From: DATAFF01 sp036257595
GTDB taxonomy: Bacteria; Pseudomonadota; Alphaproteobacteria; Rhizobiales; Aestuariivirgaceae
Length of the DNA stretch: 14,540 nucleotides
Direction: 5' to 3'
Assembly (NCBI GenBank): GCA_036257595.1
Contig: DATAFF010000032.1
Location: 1-14,540, forward strand
Shown: positions 6,082-12,963 of the stretch, piece after piece
How the letters are laid out: every line of letters begins with the position of its first letter
Numbering within the stretch: position 1 is the stretch's first letter
Notes under the pieces: generated by a model
Database searches by the model: none
The model's input: the letters and a program-made list of their open reading frames with translations, nothing else
What the model was told of the DNA's origin: nothing
Position numbers and translations under genes: made by a program

Positions 6082-6990
6082 CTACAACCGATCCGTCCTG
6101 AACGTATCGCACTGATTCATATCGCCGGTGTCGATCCCGCGCTTGAACCAGCGAACCCGCTGGGCCGATGAGCCATGGGTGAAGGCATCGGGCACAACAT
6201 AGCCCTGGCCCTGCCGTTGCAGCCGGTCGTCGCCGATGGCGCTGGCCGCATTGAGACCCTCCTCGATATCGCCCTCATCGAGGATCCGCCGATTGTCGTG
6301 CGCCCACACCCCGGCCAGGCAGTCGGCCTGGAGCTCCATCCTGACCGACAGCTGATTGGCCTCGGCCTGCGGTGCCCGCATGCGGGCCCGCGTCACCTTA
6401 TCGGCGATGCCGAGCAGGTTCTGCACATGATGGCCGACCTCATGAGCGATCACATAGGCCTGCGCGAAGTCGCCGCCGGCACCGAGCCGGTTCTTGAGGT
6501 CGCGATAGAAACCGAGATCGATATAGACCTTCTGATCGAGCGGGCAGTAGAACGGACCCATCGCAGCGATCGCATCGCCGCATCGCGAGCGCACTTGGTC
6601 GGAGAACAGCACGAGCTTGGGCGGGACGTAACGAGCGCCCTTCTCGGCAAAGATCTTCTCCCAGCTGCGCTCGGTGGTGCCGAGCACCTTGGACACGAAG
6701 GTCTTCATCGCGTCATTCTGCGTCGAGCCGCCGCCCTGCGGCCCTGGGATCTGCTGATAGGGCGACTCCTCCTGCGGGACCGTGAAGCCGCCGCCGCCGC
6801 TCAGAATGTCGATCGGATTGATCCCGAAGACGAGCCACAGCACCAGGAGCAGGAGGAGCCCGCCGATACCGATACCGCCGCCGCGGCCCATCGGGATTCG
6901 CACCCCGCCGCCGCCGGGAAATCCGAAACCGCCGCGCATCCCCCGCCGGTCTTCTATGTTGTCGCTGCCGGCTTCATCGTCGAGTCGCAT
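6082..6990 (-). CDS. ypfJ: YpfJ-family neutral zinc metallopeptidase, membrane anchored
   Basis: This 302-residue protein has the standard YpfJ layout. A short cytoplasmic N-terminus (MRLDDEAGSDNIEDRRG) and a glycine-rich stretch precede one membrane segment at about 42-57 (IGGLLLLLVLWLVFGI). A flexible proline/glycine linker then leads to the catalytic domain. The zinc motif HEVGHHVQNLLG begins at residue 183: the two His are ligands and Glu184 is the catalytic base. The later RMELQADCLAGVWAH block probably supplies the third ligand. Members are predicted neutral zinc proteases facing the periplasm, with no well-defined substrate. GGAG lies about 10 nt before the ATG at 6990. It is transcribed alone or as the last gene after the reductase gene, from which it is separated by 112 bp containing a repeat. 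Confidence 0.9.
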   Translation of the reverse strand: MRLDDEAGSDNIEDRRGMRGGFGFPGGGGVRIPMGRGGGIGIGGLLLLLVLWLVFGINPIDILSGGGGFTVPQEESPYQQIPGPQGGGSTQNDAMKTFVSKVLGTTERSWEKIFAEKGARYVPPKLVLFSDQVRSRCGDAIAAMGPFYCPLDQKVYIDLGFYRDLKNRLGAGGDFAQAYVIAHEVGHHVQNLLGIADKVTRARMRAPQAEANQLSVRMELQADCLAGVWAHDNRRILDEGDIEEGLNAASAIGDDRLQRQGQGYVVPDAFTHGSSAQRVRWFKRGIDTGDMNQCDTFRTDRL

Positions 6991-7043
6991 TGGCCCTGCT
7001 CCGCACGAAAAGTTTTTGGTGATTTTGGGAGCGCAGAAACAAA

Positions 7044-7120
7044 AGGCAATAGGCAGTAGGCAATGAGGCAGTGAGCCGCGCTCTTCCCCTACTGCCGACT
7101 GCCTACTGCCGACTGCCTAC
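7044..7120. repeat. Short tandem and inverted GGCAGTAG-type repeat
   Basis: The right half (7090-7118) is a 14-bp unit, CTACTGCCGACTGC, repeated twice plus a partial third copy. The left half (7044-7075) has four diverged units on the opposite strand (GGCAATA, GGCAGTA, GGCAATGA, GGCAGTGA). GGCAGTAGGCA (7052-7062) and TGCCTACTGCC (7100-7110) are perfectly complementary, so the element can form an imperfect hairpin. It lies between two minus-strand genes and supplies the last codons and stop of the reductase gene. Confidence 0.75.
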
Positions 7121-8110
7121 ATTCCCCGTCGGAACATAGGTGCCGGTCGATCGCCCGAGCTGGGTGATCAAGGACAGCACGATGTCGATATGCGGTGTCG
7201 GCAGGTCGGTGATCCGTCCCATCTCCTGCACCGCCGTCACCAGGGCGTCGACCTCCATCGCCTTGCCGGTCTCGAAGTCCTGCAGCATCGAGGTGCGGTG
7301 CGCCCCAACCTTGGCGGCGCCGTTGATCCGCCGCTCGACATCGACCCGAAACCGCGCCCCGAGCTTTTCGGCGATGGTCTGCGCCTCGAGCATCATGGCG
7401 CGCGACAGCGCCCGGGTTCCCGGGTCGGTCGTCACCACATCGAGCGTCGCCCGGGTCAGCGCGCTGATCGGATTGAAGCAGAGATTGCCCCACAGCTTGA
7501 GCCAGATCTCGGAGCGGATATCGTCGAGCACCGGCGCCTTGAAGCCGCCCTGCTCCAGCAGCCGCGCGATTGCCGTCACCCGCTCGGAGGCCGAGCCATC
7601 CGGCTCGCCAAGCGCGAATTTGTCGCCATAGACATGCTTGATCACCCCCGGCTCCACGATCTCGGTCGCCGGATAAACCACCGCGCCGATCACCCGCTCG
7701 GGCCCGATGGCCCGCCATTGCCGGTCCTCCGGATCGACCGAGATCAGGCGCCGCTCCGCGAACGGGCCGGGCAGGTGGTGGAAATACCACCACGGCACCC
7801 CGTTCTGGCAGGTCACCACGGCAGTGCGCCGCCCGAGCAGCGGCCGCATATGATCGGCTGCCTCCCAGGCCTGATGGGCCTTGAGCCCGATGACCACCAC
7901 ATCCTGCGGGCCGAGCTCGGCCGGATCGGCGCTCGCCTTGATCCGCGCGACGCGCTCGCCGCCGTCAATGACGAGCTTGAGACCGTTGCGCCGCACCGCC
8001 TCGAGATGAGCACCACGGGCAACGATCGACAGCTCGACGCCCTCGACACTGGCAAGACCGACCGCGAGATAGCCGCCGATCGCCCCTGCCCCGTAGATGC
8101 AGATTTTCAT
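7103..8110 (-). CDS. Ketopantoate reductase (PanE/ApbA)-family NADPH-dependent 2-oxoacid reductase
   Basis: The 335-residue protein begins MKICIYGAGAIGGYLA, a Rossmann NADP-binding motif (GAGAIGGY, residues 7-14). The central IWLKLWGNLCFNPISALTRAT block contains the family's catalytic lysine and asparagine region. The C-terminal AKVGAHRTSMLQDFETGKAMEVDAL is the usual PanE dimer/active-site helix. PanE reduces 2-dehydropantoate to pantoate. Many paralogues in catabolic clusters act on other 2-oxoacids, and being next to an aminotransferase and a carboxylate transporter suggests that here. The gene lies 26 nt after the aminotransferase gene with no obvious ribosome site, so coupling by read-through is likely. 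The final residues GNVGSRQ are encoded by the adjoining tandem repeat, which also provides the TAG stop. Confidence 0.85.
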   Translation of the reverse strand: MKICIYGAGAIGGYLAVGLASVEGVELSIVARGAHLEAVRRNGLKLVIDGGERVARIKASADPAELGPQDVVVIGLKAHQAWEAADHMRPLLGRRTAVVTCQNGVPWWYFHHLPGPFAERRLISVDPEDRQWRAIGPERVIGAVVYPATEIVEPGVIKHVYGDKFALGEPDGSASERVTAIARLLEQGGFKAPVLDDIRSEIWLKLWGNLCFNPISALTRATLDVVTTDPGTRALSRAMMLEAQTIAEKLGARFRVDVERRINGAAKVGAHRTSMLQDFETGKAMEVDALVTAVQEMGRITDLPTPHIDIVLSLITQLGRSTGTYVPTGNVGSRQ

Positions 8111-8136
8111 GGGTAGAGCAACGTCATGCTCATAGC

Positions 8137-9333
8137 CTACTCCGCGGCCTGCCGATGCGCCTCGTTCCAGGTAGCGCGGAAATGCTCCGCCGCCGCCCCG
8201 ACGCCCGAGCCCGCCTTGATTTTGGCGCCGGCATCGCGCAGCGCCATCTCGGCACCGGCCAGAGCCTGAAGGACCATGATCTCGTTGAGCCAGCCGAGAT
8301 GGCCGATGCGGAACAGCTTGCCCGCGACTTTGGAAAGACCGACGCCCAGCGACAGGCTGTAGCGGTCATAGGCATAACGCACGACTTCCGAGCCATTGAC
8401 GCCGTCCGGCACCATGATCGCCGACACCGTGTCGGAATGCCATTTCGGATCCGCCGCGCAGAGCCGCATGCCCCACCCCTTCACCGCTTCGCGCACACCT
8501 TCCGCGAGCCGGTTGTGGCGCGCGAAGACATTGTCGAGCCCTTCCTCAAACAGCATGTCGAGCGAGGCTCTGAGACCGCGCAGCAGCGTCGTTGCCGGCG
8601 TATAGGGGAAGAAGCCATCCTTGTTGGTGGCGATCATGTCGTCGAACGACAGGAAGGTGCGCGGCAACGTCGCCGTCTTGCGCGCCTGCAGCGCCTTGTC
8701 GCTCACTGCCACGATGGCTAGGCCGGTCGGCAGCATGAAGCCCTTTTGCGAGCCGGAGACGCAGGCATCGACACCCCATTCATCCATCCGGAAATCGATC
8801 GAGGCGAGCGAGGATACAGCATCGACGAACAGCAGCGCCGGATGCTTGGCGGCGTCAAGAGCGCGGCGAACCCCGGCAATGTCCGACGTGACGCCCGTTG
8901 CCGTCTCGTTGTGGCAGGCGAGCACCGCCTTGATGCGGTGGCGGGTATCGGCCTTGAGGATCCGCTCATACTCCTCGACCGGCACACCCTTGCCCCACTC
9001 GACCTCGAGTGCTTGGACATCGAGATCATGGCGGCGGCAGAGATCGGCCCACAAATGCGAGAACTGGCCGAAGACCGAGCACAGCACCTTGTCACCCGGC
9101 GACAATGTGTTGGCGATGGCCGCCTCCCACCCTGCAGTGCCGGAGCCTGGGAAAATGAACACCTGGCCGCTGTTCGTCTTGAACACCTTTTTGAGATCGG
9201 CAAACAGCGGCAAAGTGAATTTGGGAAAATCGGGAGCCCGCTGATCCTCCAGCTGTATGGCCATGGCCTGGCGGACCTTCTCTGGAATATTGGTCGGGCC
9301 AGGGATGAACAATCCGGGATAGCCGGTCTTCAT
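8137..9333 (-). CDS. sgaA: Serine-glyoxylate / alanine-glyoxylate aminotransferase, class V
   Basis: The 398-residue protein has the family opening LFIPGPTNIPEKVRQAM and EDQRAPDFPKFTLPLF, the PLP-binding FVDAVSS block (Asp171), and the PLP lysine Lys197 in SGSQKGFMLPTGLA. It also has the PYTPATTLLRGLRASLDML and RIGHLGWLNE blocks typical of the serine-glyoxylate type. Such enzymes transfer the amino group of serine or alanine to glyoxylate; in methylotrophs they belong to the serine cycle. AGAAGGA about 9 nt before the ATG at 9333 supports the start. It heads a minus-strand unit with the PanE-like gene and is divergent from the tripartite transporter across a 400-bp regulatory region. The actual amino donor here could differ from serine. 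Confidence 0.86.
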   Translation of the reverse strand: MKTGYPGLFIPGPTNIPEKVRQAMAIQLEDQRAPDFPKFTLPLFADLKKVFKTNSGQVFIFPGSGTAGWEAAIANTLSPGDKVLCSVFGQFSHLWADLCRRHDLDVQALEVEWGKGVPVEEYERILKADTRHRIKAVLACHNETATGVTSDIAGVRRALDAAKHPALLFVDAVSSLASIDFRMDEWGVDACVSGSQKGFMLPTGLAIVAVSDKALQARKTATLPRTFLSFDDMIATNKDGFFPYTPATTLLRGLRASLDMLFEEGLDNVFARHNRLAEGVREAVKGWGMRLCAADPKWHSDTVSAIMVPDGVNGSEVVRYAYDRYSLSLGVGLSKVAGKLFRIGHLGWLNEIMVLQALAGAEMALRDAGAKIKAGSGVGAAAEHFRATWNEAHRQAAE

Positions 9334-9404
9334 GAGCCGCAGTCCTTCTGCATAAATCGGGTTAACGAATGAGCAGAAGTCATGAACGATCTGATCTGAT
9401 CCTC

Positions 9405-9440
9405 AAGTGCACTGACAAAAGTGCACGAAGTCATGACTTC
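9405..9440. promoter_or_regulatory. AAGTGCAC direct repeats and 14-bp palindrome, candidate operators
   Basis: AAGTGCAC occurs at 9405-9412 and 9419-9426, and each contains the palindrome GTGCAC. The second copy abuts the perfect 14-bp palindrome GAAGTCATGACTTC (9427-9440). Ten bases of that palindrome, GAAGTCATGA, recur at 9376-9385. The GTGCAC pair brackets a possible -35 box (TTGTCA on the minus strand) for the aminotransferase gene. No regulator gene is adjacent. Confidence 0.45.
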
Positions 9441-9550
9441 TACTCATATCAATCAGTATACAGACTTTCCGCATGAACGTGAAATGCGTTTCCAGATGGT
9501 GGAATGAGGACGTGCCGGCTGTGGCCTGATGCGTAACGTGGAAAGTAGCA

Positions 9551-9566
9551 GTCAGAGAAATCTGAC
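9551..9566. promoter_or_regulatory. Dyad GTCAGA-N4-TCTGAC just upstream of the transporter promoter
   Basis: A perfect 6-bp inverted repeat with a GAAA spacer ends 6 nt before the -35 box at 9573. That position suits an activator or repressor site for the transporter operon. Confidence 0.35.
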
Positions 9567-9572
9567 GGCCAT

Positions 9573-9601
9573 TTGACAGGGTTTGTGGTATTTGGTATGC
9601 C
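9573..9601 (+). promoter_or_regulatory. Predicted sigma70 promoter of the tripartite transporter operon
   Basis: A consensus -35 box TTGACA (9573-9578) is followed after exactly 17 nt by TATGCC (9596-9601). Transcription would start near 9608, giving a leader of about 125 nt before the TTG start at 9734. Confidence 0.6.
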
Positions 9602-9630
9602 AGCACCGCGTACAGAGGTCGCGGCCCGAA

Positions 9631-9713
9631 GCCCTCGCAGAGAAAAGTCGGCCTTACCCCTGTCGGTCCACCACAGAAAAGTGCCATTCGGCGGGCTATG
9701 CACCCGCGAGGGC
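9631..9713 (+). other. Structured leader of the transporter mRNA (long-range inverted repeat)
   Basis: GCCCTCGC (9631-9638) and GCGAGGGC (9706-9713) are perfectly complementary. A local hairpin, GCGGG-CTATGCA-CCCGC (9691-9707), overlaps the right arm by two bases, so the two folds exclude each other. AGAAAAGT also occurs twice (9641-9648 and 9675-9682). The right arm ends 10 nt before the ribosome site. It matches no riboswitch class I recognise. Confidence 0.35.
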
Positions 9714-9723
9714 GGCAAGACAC

Positions 9724-9728
9724 GGAGG
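9724..9728 (+). promoter_or_regulatory. Ribosome binding site GGAGG fixing a TTG start
   Basis: GGAGG lies 5 nt before the TTG at 9734. It selects this start over an in-frame ATG at 9698, which would add 12 non-signal residues before the signal peptide. Confidence 0.75.
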
Positions 9729-9733
9729 AAAAA

Positions 9734-10747
9734 TTGAAACTGTCGCACAAAATCTCGACCATCGGCGTCGGCGCAGCCTGCCTTATCGGCTTGACCCTCG
9801 GCGCCGGCACCGCAATGGCCGAGTGGAAGCCCACGAAATCGGTCGAGTTCATCGTTCCGGCTGGTACCGGCGGTGGCGCCGATCAGATGGCCCGAATGAT
9901 TCAGGGCATCGTTCAGAAGCACAATCTCATGGATCAGCCGCTCGTCGTCATCAACAAGGGTGGTGGCGCCGGCGCTGAGGGTTTCCTTGATGTCAAGGGA
10001 GCCGCCAATGATCCGCACAAGATCATCATCACGCTCTCCAACCTCTTCACCACGCCGCTCGCCACCGGCATTCCCTTCAACTGGAAGGACTTGACCCCGG
10101 TCAAGATGATGGCGCTCGACGAGTTCGTATTGTGGGTACCGGGCGATGCCAAGGAGGCCTCGGCCAAGGATTATCTCAGCAACGTCAAGGCTGCCGGCGA
10201 CGGTGGCTACAAGATGGGCGGTACCGGCTCCAAGCAGGAAGACCAGATCATTACCATTGCGGTCGAGAAAGCTGCCGGCGCCAAGATCGCCTATGTGCCC
10301 TTCAAGGGCGGCGGCGATGTGGCGACCCAGCTTGTCGGCAAGCACGTGAACTCCTCGGTCAACAACCCGATCGAGGCCGTGTCGCAGTGGAAGGCCGGCA
10401 ATCTGAAGCCGCTCTGCGTGTTCGACGAGCAGCGCATGGCCTATTCCGACAAGGTGACCGGGACCACGGCCTGGAGTGACATCCCGACCTGCAAGGAATC
10501 CGGGATCGATTTCTCCTACCTCATGCTCCGCGGCATCTTCACCGTGCCCGGTGCCGAGAAGGACGCTGTCGACTATTATATCGGCGTGCTCGACAAGGTT
10601 CGTGAGACGCCGGAATGGAAGGACTTCATGGCCAAGGGTGCCTTCAACACCACGAGCCTGTCCGGCCAGGAGTTCGTCGACTGGCTTGGCAAGACTGAAG
10701 AGCTTCACAAGGGCCTGATGACCGACGCCGGCCTCGTGAAGAAGTAA
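9734..10747 (+). CDS. tctC: Tripartite tricarboxylate transporter solute-binding protein (TctC/Bug family)
   Basis: The 337-residue precursor starts with a signal peptide (lysines at 2 and 6, hydrophobic stretch, AMA cleavage site after residue 29). The mature protein shows the Bug-family pattern: KSVEFIVPAGTGGGADQMAR near the start for carboxylate binding, then INKGGGAGAEG, YVPFKGGGDVATQLVGKHV and FDEQRM. These periplasmic proteins bind carboxylates or related small acids and deliver them to a TctA/TctB membrane pair. The sequence gives no specificity. It is the first gene of the operon, 174 bp before the small membrane subunit. That gap holds a large palindromic repeat which may set its transcript level above that of the membrane genes, as often needed for binding proteins. 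The start codon is TTG. Confidence 0.9.
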   Translation: MKLSHKISTIGVGAACLIGLTLGAGTAMAEWKPTKSVEFIVPAGTGGGADQMARMIQGIVQKHNLMDQPLVVINKGGGAGAEGFLDVKGAANDPHKIIITLSNLFTTPLATGIPFNWKDLTPVKMMALDEFVLWVPGDAKEASAKDYLSNVKAAGDGGYKMGGTGSKQEDQIITIAVEKAAGAKIAYVPFKGGGDVATQLVGKHVNSSVNNPIEAVSQWKAGNLKPLCVFDEQRMAYSDKVTGTTAWSDIPTCKESGIDFSYLMLRGIFTVPGAEKDAVDYYIGVLDKVRETPEWKDFMAKGAFNTTSLSGQEFVDWLGKTEELHKGLMTDAGLVKK

Positions 10748-10770
10748 GACTCTTCACGGCTGCCGGGATG

Positions 10771-10885
10771 AACCCCAATTTCCCCTCCCCATCCGTGGGG
10801 AGGGGGTCGGGGTTCGGGGAAGCGACAGAGGCCCCCCACCCGGCCTCGCTCCGCCCGGCAACCCTCCCCAGGGGTGGGAGGGGTT
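10771..10885. repeat. GC-rich palindromic intergenic repeat
   Basis: CCCCTCCCC (10782-10790) and GGGGAGGGG (10797-10805) form a perfect 9-bp hairpin with a 6-nt loop. A second C-rich/G-rich pair follows (CCCTCCCC and GGGGTGGGAGGGG, 10863-10883). Outer arms AACCCC (10771-10776) and GGGGTT (10880-10885) close the whole element. The middle reads GGCCCCCCACCCGGCC, CTCGCTCCG. This looks like a dispersed extragenic repeat of the kind seen in Rhizobiales genomes. It sits inside the transporter operon. Confidence 0.7.
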
Positions 10886-10921
10886 TGAAGCAATGACGGA
10901 AACATTTTGGGAGATCCGGCC

Positions 10922-11386
10922 ATGACGCATCGCGGCGTGGACATGGTGGTGGCAATCCTGATTATCGCCCTTGGCGGCCTCGTGATGTACGACAGCTACC
11001 AGGTGGGCATCGGTTGGGAGAGCGGCCCGCAAAGCGGCTATTTCCCCTTCTATATCGGCATGCTGATGACGCTCGCGAGTGTTGTCACCCTGGTCCAGGC
11101 GACCGTTGGCGGCTCTACCGAAACCTTCGTCGACTGGCCGAGTTTCAGACGCGTGCTGACGGTCTTCGTGCCGGCGGCACTGTTTGTCGCCGCCATCCCC
11201 TATATCGGCATCTATGTCGCCGGAGCGCTGTTCATCGCCGCCTTCATGACTTTTGTCGGCAAATACCAGGTCTGGAAGGGGCTGGCGGTCGGCGCTGCCT
11301 TGTCGGTGGTCTTCTTCTTGATCTTTCAAAAATGGTTCCTGATCCAGCTGCCGATCGGCCCGCTCGAGCGGGCACTCGGCTACTGA
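10922..11386 (+). CDS. tctB: Tripartite tricarboxylate transporter small membrane subunit (TctB)
   Basis: The 154-residue protein has about four hydrophobic segments: 6-22 (VDMVVAILIIALGGLVMY), about 40-55, about 82-105 and about 120-137. The GWESGPQSGYFPFYIG motif after the first segment is characteristic of TctB. It would act with TctA in the inner membrane as the small subunit of a secondary, cation-driven carboxylate transporter. The ATG at 10922 is preferred because GGGAG lies 8 nt upstream; an in-frame ATG at 10907 precedes that site. The stop is 21 nt before the large subunit gene. Confidence 0.88.
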   Translation: MTHRGVDMVVAILIIALGGLVMYDSYQVGIGWESGPQSGYFPFYIGMLMTLASVVTLVQATVGGSTETFVDWPSFRRVLTVFVPAALFVAAIPYIGIYVAGALFIAAFMTFVGKYQVWKGLAVGAALSVVFFLIFQKWFLIQLPIGPLERALGY

Positions 11387-11407
11387 GGCGGATGAGGAGG
11401 GCGATCG

Positions 11408-12934
11408 ATGTTAGACGCGTTGGGGTCACTGCTGCAGGGCTTCGAGATCGCCCTGACCTGGCACAATCTGCTGCTGATGATGCTCGGCATCGTGCTCGGC
11501 GTGCTGATTGGCGTGTTGCCGGGGCTCGGCGGCGCCAATGGCGTCGCCATTCTCCTGCCGCTCACCTTCTCGATGTCGCCGACCTCGGCCATCATCATGC
11601 TCTCCTGCATCTATTGGGGAGCGCTGTTCGGCGGCGCCATCACCTCCGTCCTGTTCAACATTCCGGGCGAGCCATGGTCGGTCGCCACCACTTTCGACGG
11701 TCACCCCCTCGCCAAGAAGGGGCGCGCCGGCGAGGCGCTCACCGCCGCCTTTACCGGCTCTTTCTTCGGGGCCTTCGTTGCCATCATTCTCATCACCTTC
11801 ATGTCGCCGCTGATTGCTAAATTCGCCTTGCAATTCGGCCCACCCGAGTTCTTCGCCGTCTATCTCCTCGCCTTCTGCAGCTTCGTCGGCATGAGCAAGG
11901 CCTCGCCCTTCAAGACCATCACCTCGATGATGCTCGGCTTTGCGCTCGCCTGCGTCGGCCTCGACTCGGTTTCGGGTAATCTGCGGCTCACCTTCGGTTC
12001 GAACGAGTTGATGCGCGGCTTCGACTTCCTGGTCGCTGTCATCGGCCTGTTCGGCATCGGCGAGATCCTGCTGTCGATGGAGGAGAAGCTCTCCTTCCAT
12101 GGCGGCAGCGCCAAGCTCAATCCCAAGGTCGTGCTGCAGACCTGGGCGGAGTTGCCGCGCTATTGGGTGACGGCACTGCGCTCGGCCATCATCGGCTGCT
12201 GGATGGGCGTGACGCCGGGCGGCGCCACTCCGGCCTCCTTCATGAGCTACGGCCTTGCCAAGCGCTTTTCGCGCAACGGCAATAATTTCGGCAAGGGCGA
12301 GGTCGAAGGCGTGTTCGCTCCCGAGATCGCAGCCCATGCCGCCGGCACCAGCGCCATGCTGCCGATGCTGACCCTGGGAATTCCCGGCTCCCCGACCGCC
12401 GCCGTGCTGCTCGGCGGCTTGCTCATCTGGGGTCTCCAGCCTGGCCCGATGCTGTTCATCGAGCAGAAGGACTTCGTCTGGGGCTTCATCGCCAGCCTCT
12501 ACATCTCCAATCTCGTCGGCCTGATCGTCGTGCTGACCACCGTGCCGCTCTTCGCCGCCATCCTGCGCATTCCCTTCACCGTCATCGCCCCCATCATCAT
12601 CGTGATCTGCGCCATCGGTGCCTTCACCGTCGCCAATGCCTATTTCGATATCATGCTCATGCTGCTCTTCGGTGCCATCGGCTATGTCTTCAAGAAGCTC
12701 GACTATCCGCTGGCGCCGTTGGTCCTCGCGCTGGTTCTGGGCAAGAGCGCGGAGGCGGCCTTCCGCCAGGCGATGATCACCGGCGACGGCAATCTCCTGG
12801 TGTTCTTCTCCAATCCGCTGGTCGCCACCATCACCATGCTCGCCATCGTGATGCTGCTATGGCCGCTGATCACCAACGCCATCGCCACTCTCCGCGGGCC
12901 GCCGAACGTCGCCGGCGTGGCCAAGGGTGAGTGA
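11408..12934 (+). CDS. tctA: Tripartite tricarboxylate transporter large membrane subunit (TctA)
   Basis: The 508-residue protein is hydrophobic throughout, with about 10-12 membrane segments as expected for TctA. Diagnostic blocks are GVLPGLGGANGVAILLPLTF near residue 35, the IYWGALFGGAITSVLFNIPGEP block near 75, and the repeated pseudo-symmetric block AGTSAMLPMLTLGIPGSPTAAVLLGGLLIWGLQPGP near 310. It forms the translocation path and works with the TctB and TctC genes just upstream. A strong ribosome site (GAGGAGGG) precedes the ATG. The length is normal for the family, and no frameshift is seen. Substrate unknown; a carboxylate is the usual cargo. Confidence 0.93.
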   Translation: MLDALGSLLQGFEIALTWHNLLLMMLGIVLGVLIGVLPGLGGANGVAILLPLTFSMSPTSAIIMLSCIYWGALFGGAITSVLFNIPGEPWSVATTFDGHPLAKKGRAGEALTAAFTGSFFGAFVAIILITFMSPLIAKFALQFGPPEFFAVYLLAFCSFVGMSKASPFKTITSMMLGFALACVGLDSVSGNLRLTFGSNELMRGFDFLVAVIGLFGIGEILLSMEEKLSFHGGSAKLNPKVVLQTWAELPRYWVTALRSAIIGCWMGVTPGGATPASFMSYGLAKRFSRNGNNFGKGEVEGVFAPEIAAHAAGTSAMLPMLTLGIPGSPTAAVLLGGLLIWGLQPGPMLFIEQKDFVWGFIASLYISNLVGLIVVLTTVPLFAAILRIPFTVIAPIIIVICAIGAFTVANAYFDIMLMLLFGAIGYVFKKLDYPLAPLVLALVLGKSAEAAFRQAMITGDGNLLVFFSNPLVATITMLAIVMLLWPLITNAIATLRGPPNVAGVAKGE

Positions 12935-12963
12935 TATGGAGCACCGCCAGCCGAGGATGATCG

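Larger units (their letters stand above)
9334..9733. promoter_or_regulatory. Divergent regulatory region between sgaA-type gene and tripartite transporter operon
   Basis: No protein gene is supported in these 400 bp. They contain a GATCT tandem triplet (9389-9402), AAGTGCAC direct repeats, the palindrome GAAGTCATGACTTC, the dyad GTCAGA-N4-TCTGAC, a plus-strand promoter and a leader of about 125 nt. The main elements are listed separately. The first 150 bp are more AT-rich than the flanking genes. A weak minus-strand promoter (TTGTCA at 9418-9413, 18 nt, TCAGAT at 9394-9389) could serve the aminotransferase gene. Confidence 0.6.

Noticed and set aside
7044..7120. CRISPR array
   Set aside because: The repeat units are 7-14 bp and directly abutting, with no unique spacers and no cas genes nearby.
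9449..10708. 419-codon minus-strand frame opposite the solute-binding protein gene
   Set aside because: It covers the binding-protein coding sequence and the promoter region, shows no domain, and looks low-complexity. The plus strand has a signal peptide, a ribosome site and family motifs.
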